From contig CALEPU010000199.1 of NCBI GenBank assembly GCA_937913075.1, positions 1-11,835 of the forward strand: a DNA stretch of 11,835 nt. Direction: 5' to 3'. The position numbers were made by a program, and so were the translations under genes. The stretch is from an uncultured Clostridia bacterium. GTDB lineage: Bacteria; Bacillota; Clostridia; Christensenellales; CAG-138. Below the pieces are notes generated by a model that had not been told where the DNA came from, did no database searches, and saw nothing but the letters and a program-made list of their open reading frames with translations. Of the stretch, positions 7,660 through 11,835 are shown one piece after another. The stretch's first letter is position 1, and every line of letters starts with the position of its first letter.

Positions 7660-8326
7660 CAACGATCGTCACTTCGTTCCGAACATCAGCGGCTCCCTCC
7701 GTGGGAATATCCTGAAGCTCCCCGAGGCAGCATATAAAGCGAGCGGCATCGTATTCAACGGCAGAAGGATAAAATCCTTCGTTTTCACCACTGATATTGC
7801 AATAATAAGAAATTGTGATGCGGACGCCGTTTTTGCCGTTTACCCCTTCACGCCGCAGCAATGTATCAGCGAGGCGATAATAAAGGCCGCATACGTTCCG
7901 GTATTCTGCGGAATTGGCGGCGGGATCACAAAAGGGCTTCGCACTATCGGGCTTGCCAAGGACGCGGAAAGCCAGGGGGCAATGGGCGTTGTAATGAACG
8001 CTCCGATTTCCGATCTTAACCTTGCTGCGGTTGCGGCTGCTGTGGACATCCCCGTCATTATCACCGTAGTAAACGAGAAGACCGATATAGCCGGCAGGCT
8101 CAACGCCGGTGCGTCTGCCCTCAATGTGGCAGGCGGGCCGGATACCCCCGAGCTGGTTCGCGGGATACGCGCCGGATTTCCGGACGTGCCAATCATAGCC
8201 TCCGGCGGAAACACCGATGAAACTATAAGAAAAACCGTTGAAGCAGGTGCAAACGCCATTACGTATACGCCGCCCTCCACCAAGGAGCTGTTTGCTATGA
8301 CGATGGCAAAGTACAGAGAAGCCTGA
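7652..8326 (+). CDS. Uncharacterised TIM-barrel protein (often labelled hydrolase)
   Basis: A 224-residue single-domain protein that reads as a ribulose-phosphate-binding-type TIM barrel. Alternating strands and helices run through the whole length: IKSFVFTTDIAII (40-52), ADAVFAVYPFTP (57-68), VPVFCGIGGGI (82-92), AMGVVMNAP (110-118), PVIITVVNE (134-142), ASALNVAGGP (154-163) and PIIASGG (180-186). The last of these, followed by NTDETIRKTVEAGANAITYTPPS, looks like a phosphate-binding end. Homologues in Firmicutes are, as I recall, annotated only as hydrolase, with no reaction known to me. The ATG overlaps the pgsA stop by 8 bp and has AAGGGA 7 nt upstream; the next gene starts 2 bp after its stop. 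Being embedded in a lipid operon suggests a phosphorylated small-molecule substrate linked to membrane metabolism, which is inference. Confidence 0.75.
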   Translation: MSNNDRHFVPNISGSLRGNILKLPEAAYKASGIVFNGRRIKSFVFTTDIAIIRNCDADAVFAVYPFTPQQCISEAIIKAAYVPVFCGIGGGITKGLRTIGLAKDAESQGAMGVVMNAPISDLNLAAVAAAVDIPVIITVVNEKTDIAGRLNAGASALNVAGGPDTPELVRGIRAGFPDVPIIASGGNTDETIRKTVEAGANAITYTPPSTKELFAMTMAKYREA

Positions 8327-8328
8327 TA

Positions 8329-8997
8329 ATGAAGAACTTCGGAAAAAGAGAATTGATAATTTGGGGAGCAGTACTGCTGCTCTCTTGGGGCGCTGTCGCG
8401 TATTTGCTTATCAGGGCGCATGGCAATCTGACGGTCGAGGAAATATTGAGCTATCAGCCCAATGACCCCATCGCCGCAGGAGCCGCCATTTTGGGGCTGT
8501 GCGTTCTTAAAAGCGTCGATTTCATAATGCACTCCGCCGTGCTTTTTTCCGCCTGCGGGATAATGTTCAATATCCCAACGGCGCTAATAATAAACTATAT
8601 CGGCGCGGTGATCATGATAACCCCCTTCTATTTCCTCGGCAGACACGCGGGTCGGCCCCTCCTCGTTTCGCTCACCGAAAAGCACGAAAAACTGCGCGTA
8701 CTGACGCAAAGCGGCGTCAAAAACAGGCTTCTGCTTACGGCGCTGCTTCGCTCGACGGGGCTCTCAATGCATCTTGTAAGCCTGTACCTCGGCGCATCGG
8801 ATACGCGGTACGGGGATTATCTCGCCGGCTCGCTTCTCGGGCTGACGCCCATGCTCGCAGTCTATACCGTGCTCGGGCAGAGCGCGTCGGATCTTTCCTC
8901 TCCCGCGTTCATCGTTTCCGCCGTGCTTGGGATCGTTCTTCCGCTTGCCTCGCTCGCCGCATATGCGTTGATAAAGCGCTCGGGGACCCGGAAATAA
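8329..8997 (+). CDS. VTT-domain membrane protein (TVP38/TMEM64/DedA-like)
   Basis: A 222-residue polytopic membrane protein. Hydrophobic segments lie near 9-29, 47-62, 66-80, 84-104, 135-154, 163-184 and 193-215. The stretch GRHAGRPLL (104-112) and the later RSTGLSMHLVSLYLGASDTR (141-160) with LLGLTPMLAVYTVLG (169-183) resemble the VTT/SNARE-associated domain, with its Arg-Ser/Thr-rich re-entrant loop and Gly-Pro-containing helix. VTT/DedA-family proteins are linked to lipid scrambling and membrane homeostasis, which fits the upstream kinase and phosphatidyltransferase. It is the last gene of the operon. The gap to the convergent flavoprotein gene is only 22 bp and I see no convincing terminator there. 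The family call is fairly sure; the transported lipid is unknown. Confidence 0.8.
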   Translation: MKNFGKRELIIWGAVLLLSWGAVAYLLIRAHGNLTVEEILSYQPNDPIAAGAAILGLCVLKSVDFIMHSAVLFSACGIMFNIPTALIINYIGAVIMITPFYFLGRHAGRPLLVSLTEKHEKLRVLTQSGVKNRLLLTALLRSTGLSMHLVSLYLGASDTRYGDYLAGSLLGLTPMLAVYTVLGQSASDLSSPAFIVSAVLGIVLPLASLAAYALIKRSGTRK

Positions 8998-9019
8998 CTG
9001 CCGACAAAGCTCACGCCCG

Positions 9020-9568
9020 TTACAGTGCCTCCAGCATTTTAACCGTATTTTCAGCCAGCGTCTTCAACACGTTTGTCCCGAAGACGTCCTTCGCGCCCAA
9101 GTATCCGTTCCAGTAATCGCTGCTTACGACAGGCATCTGCGAAAAGGTAAAATACTTATTGATACGGTCGATGGAGGGCGTAGCTCCCGCCCTCCAGCAG
9201 GTTGCTATGGCTGCGGCCGGTTTACCCGCCAGAAGCTGTCCGAAATTAGCCGCCGCATAAAACGCCCTATCCAGCAGCGCGCACAAAGCGCCGTTAGGTC
9301 CGGCGAAATACACGGGCGTTCCGATTATGACCGCGTCGGTCTCCAATAGCTTTTCGATCAATTCGTTGCATTGGTCGTCCGCAAAAGCGCAGCGGTGCGT
9401 CGCCGTGCATCGCCCGCAGGCAATACATCCTCTCACGGGTCTTCCGTCCAGTTGGAACCGGACGGTATCGACGCCTTTGTCATTAAGCTCCTTTTCCAGA
9501 ATTCGCAGCGCTTCCGCAGTATTGCCGTTCTTGTGCGGGCTGCCGTTTACAAGAAGTACTTTTTTCAT
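9020..9568 (-). CDS. Flavodoxin-family FMN reductase with a Cys cluster
   Basis: A 182-residue flavodoxin-fold protein of the NADPH-dependent FMN reductase/iron-sulfur flavoprotein group. The N-terminal FMN phosphate loop is clear (VNGSPHKNGNT, 7-17), as is the isoalloxazine-side motif GTPVYFAGPNG (83-93). A compact cysteine cluster, C48-x2-C51-x2-C54-x5-C60, resembles the [4Fe-4S]-binding segment of iron-sulfur flavoproteins, so it may carry FMN plus a cluster and shuttle single electrons. The ATG has GAGGTG about 5 nt upstream. It starts 8 nt after the dehydrogenase stop and ends the radical SAM operon. A role as electron donor or peptide-modifying reductase for that pathway is plausible but unproven. 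Confidence 0.85.
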   Translation of the reverse strand: MKKVLLVNGSPHKNGNTAEALRILEKELNDKGVDTVRFQLDGRPVRGCIACGRCTATHRCAFADDQCNELIEKLLETDAVIIGTPVYFAGPNGALCALLDRAFYAAANFGQLLAGKPAAAIATCWRAGATPSIDRINKYFTFSQMPVVSSDYWNGYLGAKDVFGTNVLKTLAENTVKMLEAL

Positions 9569-9576
9569 CTCTCACC

Positions 9577-10524
9577 TCATAATTTGATCACGATTTTTCC
9601 GTTGACCTTGCCTTCGTCCTGCGCCGCTATCGCGTCTCCTATATGCGCAAAATCAAACACCTTGCCGCAGAAGGGAACGAGACGATGCTCGTTCAGAAAG
9701 GCGAAGATCTCGTCCATTAGCCGCTGCGTCGGATAATTGGAGAAGAAACCGGTGAGGCAGACGCCGTTGGGAATGTCCTTGATGGGATCAAAGCCGTTCA
9801 GCGTATACACACCGCCCAGCAGCCCCGCTTGGCAGACTATGCCTCCCTTTTCCACAGCGGTGAGCGTATCCTTCAGATTGACGGGGCCGACCAGATCGAG
9901 CGCCTTGGCTGCACCGTGAATTTTGCCTGTCAGCCTGCCGTCGTCGAGCACGGCTTCATCCGCTTCTGCGATCAGCGACAGCTTTTCCTTTCTGTGCGTA
10001 GTGGCAATCACCCTGCAGCCGACAGCCTTTGCGATTTGTATGGAGGCATAGCCCAGCGCACAGGTCGCCCCGCGAATGAGCAGGACGTCATCGGCGGTCA
10101 AATGCAGGCACTCAAAGAGGCTGCCCCAAGCAGTGAAATAGGTTTCCGGTACAGCGCCCAGCAACTCCCACGGCAAATTGCTGTCCACCGTAAACACGAT
10201 CCTGCGGGGCAGCAGGGCATACTCGGCATAGCTGCCGTTAAAGGAGCGACCCATACCGCCCATTAGAGCGACCACCCGCTGACCGACCGCAAGTCCGCTG
10301 TCAGATGGGTCGGCGACCTCTCCCACACACTCGATGCCGGGGATGATCGGCTTTTGAATATAATCCTCAAGGAGCTCGTTTAGGCGCAGCAGCTTTTCGG
10401 AATGGTTCAGCCCAAACGCCTTCACCTTCACCAGCACCCAGCCGGGGCGCACCTCGGGAACAGGACATTCGGACAGGACGATATCCCTGCCTGCCGTGAG
10501 CTTGTCAAGTAATACGGCTTTCAT
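9577..10524 (-). CDS. Medium-chain dehydrogenase/quinone oxidoreductase-like, no catalytic zinc
   Basis: A 315-residue NAD(P)H-dependent oxidoreductase of the medium-chain dehydrogenase/reductase superfamily. The N-terminal GroES-like domain contains VKVKAFGLNHSEKL (32-45), where zinc alcohol dehydrogenases carry a Cys ligand; here it is Asn-His-Ser, as in quinone oxidoreductases. The structural-zinc cysteine cluster is also absent. The Rossmann motif is GATCALGYASIQIAKAVG (152-169). The true start is ATG 10524, with GGAGGT 7 nt upstream; the longer open frame to 10578 runs into the maturase. Its ATG overlaps the maturase TGA as ATGA, indicating translational coupling. Related reductases act on enoyl or enone substrates; some MDR enzymes reduce dehydro-residues in modified peptides, an attractive but speculative role here. 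Confidence 0.87.
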   Translation of the reverse strand: MKAVLLDKLTAGRDIVLSECPVPEVRPGWVLVKVKAFGLNHSEKLLRLNELLEDYIQKPIIPGIECVGEVADPSDSGLAVGQRVVALMGGMGRSFNGSYAEYALLPRRIVFTVDSNLPWELLGAVPETYFTAWGSLFECLHLTADDVLLIRGATCALGYASIQIAKAVGCRVIATTHRKEKLSLIAEADEAVLDDGRLTGKIHGAAKALDLVGPVNLKDTLTAVEKGGIVCQAGLLGGVYTLNGFDPIKDIPNGVCLTGFFSNYPTQRLMDEIFAFLNEHRLVPFCGKVFDFAHIGDAIAAQDEGKVNGKIVIKL

Positions 10525-11591
10525 TTCGATACCTCCGTTTGCGGCGTCAGTAATCCGTTCGTTTCGCTTGCCCAGCACTGCGGGTCGTCTCCGTAGAAGT
10601 CGCCCGTATAGCCCTTAGCCACGGCAGGACAGCCACGGCAGAACTGCTTGAGCTTGCAGCGGGAGCACTTGGAGAACTTGTCATAATTGCGGTAAGCCTC
10701 CATATCGGTGAGCCACACGTCCGCAAGACGGTCCTCGAAGACGCTGCCGACCCTGCTGTCCGCCACGCGGCGGCAGGCGTAGATATCACCTGTGGGCAGA
10801 ATAGTCAGATGACCGTTGCCGCAGTTACAGCCGCCGTAGATCATGCCGTCGCAGGCGTAAGCCGGAATTTTGAAGGCTCCGGTTTCGTATTCATACAGCG
10901 TCCAGAGATGATCCTTCTTGTTGAAGTAGGTGCCGCAGCCTTCCGATTCGTACTCTCTGAATTTTTTATCGCAGACCGCAAGAAGGCTTCTGTACTCCTG
11001 TGGGGTCATGCCGGTATCCGGCTCGCCTCCGAAGGGTACATAGCGGGAAAAGGCGAATATATTTACCCCTGCTTTCACGACTGCATCTATGACGCCGGGC
11101 ACTTCCTTGTAATTTTGCTTCGATACGGTCGTCATTATCACGCTGCGGATACCCGCGCGGTTGATCAGCTCGATCTTATCCAATGTGCAGTCGAAGCTGC
11201 CCGGCTTGCGGAACCAGTCGTGCGTATCCCGAAGTCCGTCCAGAGAAAGCTGATATTTCAGGCAGCCGAAAAATTTCAGCTCGCGGCAGACCCGCTCGTT
11301 CAGATGGAACGGGTTTCCCATGACAGTAAAAGGGACGCCGCGTTCATGAAAGAGCTCTAAAAGCCGCCAGAAATCCGGATGCAGTATCGGATCGCCGCCG
11401 GTCAAATAGAAATACGGCAGCCGGTCATACACTTCGCAGAAGTCAAGGCAGTTATAGAAGGTATCCTCCGCCTGCTCCCATGTCATGCTGTTCGGCTTCC
11501 GGCAGGGATCGCCGGAGAAGATGTAGCAATGCCTGCACCTCTGGTCGCATTCATCCGTGATATGCCATTGAAAAGAAAAATACTGTTTCAT
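10521..11591 (-). CDS. Radical SAM/SPASM peptide maturase, ACGX system
   Basis: A 356-residue radical SAM enzyme expected to modify the Cys-rich peptide encoded just upstream. The SAM-cleaving cluster motif C15-x3-C19-x2-C22 is followed by the LTGGDP motif (64-69). The C-terminal SPASM region binds auxiliary [4Fe-4S] clusters and shows C247, C255, C257, the G-x4-C motif ending at C273, then C309-x2-C312-x5-C318-x2-C321 and C339. I set the start at ATG 11591, which has AAGGTG 9 nt upstream; the GTG at 11603 has no usable spacing. The association with ACGX-repeat peptides is known to me from family naming; the chemistry is not, though thioether formation is typical of related Cys-peptide maturases. 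It overlaps the dehydrogenase by 4 bp. Confidence 0.9.
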   Translation of the reverse strand: MKQYFSFQWHITDECDQRCRHCYIFSGDPCRKPNSMTWEQAEDTFYNCLDFCEVYDRLPYFYLTGGDPILHPDFWRLLELFHERGVPFTVMGNPFHLNERVCRELKFFGCLKYQLSLDGLRDTHDWFRKPGSFDCTLDKIELINRAGIRSVIMTTVSKQNYKEVPGVIDAVVKAGVNIFAFSRYVPFGGEPDTGMTPQEYRSLLAVCDKKFREYESEGCGTYFNKKDHLWTLYEYETGAFKIPAYACDGMIYGGCNCGNGHLTILPTGDIYACRRVADSRVGSVFEDRLADVWLTDMEAYRNYDKFSKCSRCKLKQFCRGCPAVAKGYTGDFYGDDPQCWASETNGLLTPQTEVSK

Positions 11592-11630
11592 GATGTTCTT
11601 CACCTTGTATTCATGATCGTTCTATGTAAA

Positions 11631-11643
11631 TCGGATTGTCCGA
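11631..11643 (-). other. Short hairpin upstream of the maturase
   Basis: TCGGATTGTCCGA forms a 5-bp stem with a 3-nt loop, followed on the minus-strand RNA by UUU and then mixed sequence. It is too weak for an efficient intrinsic terminator but may add to attenuation between the peptide gene and the maturase. No separate promoter with good -35 and -10 boxes was seen in 11592-11704. Confidence 0.35.
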
Positions 11644-11655
11644 GATAATATCGAG

Positions 11656-11697
11656 GTTCCCGGCAAGAATCCTCCCACCGGGAACGGTTTGGTGGGA
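11656..11697 (-). promoter_or_regulatory. Overlapping stem-loops or pseudoknot between precursor and maturase
   Basis: In the minus-strand transcript just after the precursor stop, UCCCACC (11697-11691) can pair with GGUGGGA (11679-11673), while GUUCCCGG (11685-11678) can pair perfectly with CCGGGAAC (11663-11656). The helices interlock and share two bases. They are therefore either alternatives or, with the first trimmed to 5 bp, an H-type pseudoknot. No U-tract follows directly, so it is not a plain terminator. It could stabilise the 3' end of the precursor message or lower read-through into the maturase. Confidence 0.6.
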
Positions 11698-11704
11698 AGT
11701 GCGA

Positions 11705-11835
11705 TTACTTGTCGCCAGCGCCACAGGCAGAACCGCAGGCTGCAGGCTTTTCTTCCGGCTTGTCAGCTGCGCCACAAGCAGCAGGAGCCTCAGCCGCACC
11801 ACAAGCAGCAGGAGCCTCGGCAGGCTTATCGGCTG
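11705..11835 (-). CDS. ACGX-repeat Cys-rich peptide precursor (partial, N-terminus beyond window)
   Basis: An open minus-strand frame ends with TAA at 11705-11707 and runs off the right edge with no start inside the window, so standard start-to-stop calling misses it. The visible 42 residues include two tandem 9-residue units EAPAACGAA, then a spacer DKPEEKP, then AACGSACGAGDK at the end. This gives four ACG(A/S) motifs and only four cysteines, one per motif, in a low-complexity Ala/Pro/Glu/Lys background with no aromatic residues. This matches ACGX-repeat peptides, the presumed substrates of the ACGX radical SAM/SPASM enzyme encoded 113 bp downstream on the same strand. The composition suggests a repeat-modified natural product or surface peptide rather than a globular protein. 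Its length and leader sequence cannot be judged here. Confidence 0.85.
   Translation of the reverse strand, partial: ADKPAEAPAACGAAEAPAACGAADKPEEKPAACGSACGAGDK
11768..11821 (-). repeat. Tandem 27-bp repeat inside the ACGX precursor
   Basis: Two adjacent 27-bp units (11795-11821 and 11768-11794) match at 24 of 27 positions, with a 20-base identical core; all three differences are silent third-position changes. Each encodes AEAPAACGA. The silent drift indicates that the repeat is kept at protein level. More units may lie beyond the edge. Confidence 0.85.

Noticed and set aside
8981..9025. Bidirectional terminator between the convergent operons
   Set aside because: Only a short CGGG/CCCG palindrome is present, with no T-tract on either strand, so a terminator cannot be supported.
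10525..10578. N-terminal extension of the MDR dehydrogenase
   Set aside because: It overlaps the end of the maturase. ATG 10524 has GGAGGT at correct spacing and begins the typical MKAVLL sequence.
11630..11676. Small leader ORF starting at TTG after GGGAGG in the precursor-maturase spacer
   Set aside because: It would have only about 14 codons with no conserved feature. The GGGAGG is better explained as part of the stem structure.
11611..11802. 63-codon minus-strand open frame (MVRLRLLLLVAQ...)
   Set aside because: It runs in the wrong frame through the ACGX repeats. The other frame shows a regular peptide repeat with silent-site drift and a clean stop.
11768..11821. Tandem repeat considered as a CRISPR fragment
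   Set aside because: The units are directly adjacent with no spacers, and they encode a clear peptide repeat with silent differences only.

Overview
The window looks like a chromosomal segment of an anaerobic Firmicute, most likely a gut clostridium. This is inferred from the gene families (MMPL-type RND exporter with a TetR regulator, GLUG-repeat surface protein, radical SAM/SPASM peptide maturase), the AGGAGG-like ribosome binding sites and the tight, overlapping operons. No rRNA, tRNA, insertion sequence or CRISPR array was seen. Coding density is very high; the only sizeable non-coding stretches are about 175 bp at 5989-6163 and about 113 bp at 11592-11704.

There are three operons. (A) Minus strand, 5988 down to 2: a TetR-family regulator, a 12-TM MMPL/RND exporter, and a 1030-residue secreted protein in which a GLUG-repeat solenoid is interrupted by a roughly 310-residue helical domain. 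The exporter and the secreted protein overlap by 8 bp. (B) Plus strand, 6164 to 8997: a diacylglycerol/lipid kinase, a CDP-alcohol phosphatidyltransferase (PgsA type), an uncharacterised TIM-barrel protein and a VTT-domain (TVP38/TMEM64/DedA-like) membrane protein, all overlapping or nearly touching. This looks like a membrane-phospholipid operon. (C) Minus strand, from beyond the right edge down to 9020: a Cys-rich peptide precursor with ACGX repeats (cut by the window edge), its radical SAM/SPASM maturase, a zinc-less medium-chain dehydrogenase/quinone oxidoreductase and a flavodoxin-fold reductase.

Operons A and B diverge from one compact control region (6057-6129). It holds two full-consensus promoters (TTGACA-17-TATAAT) that face each other, and each -10 box lies inside one arm of a perfect 13-bp inverted repeat. 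The TetR protein encoded alongside is the obvious candidate to bind there, which would tie the exporter/surface-protein operon to the phospholipid operon.

The most interesting system is operon C. The short frame at the right edge encodes a C-terminus with four ACG(A/S) units in an Ala/Pro/Glu/Lys-rich background, directly upstream of a radical SAM/SPASM enzyme. This matches the ACGX-repeat peptide and ACGX-system radical SAM pairing as I know it. Between precursor and maturase there is a leader able to form competing stem-loops or a pseudoknot. The maturase and the dehydrogenase share an ATGA stop/start overlap, suggesting that the redox genes belong to the pathway.
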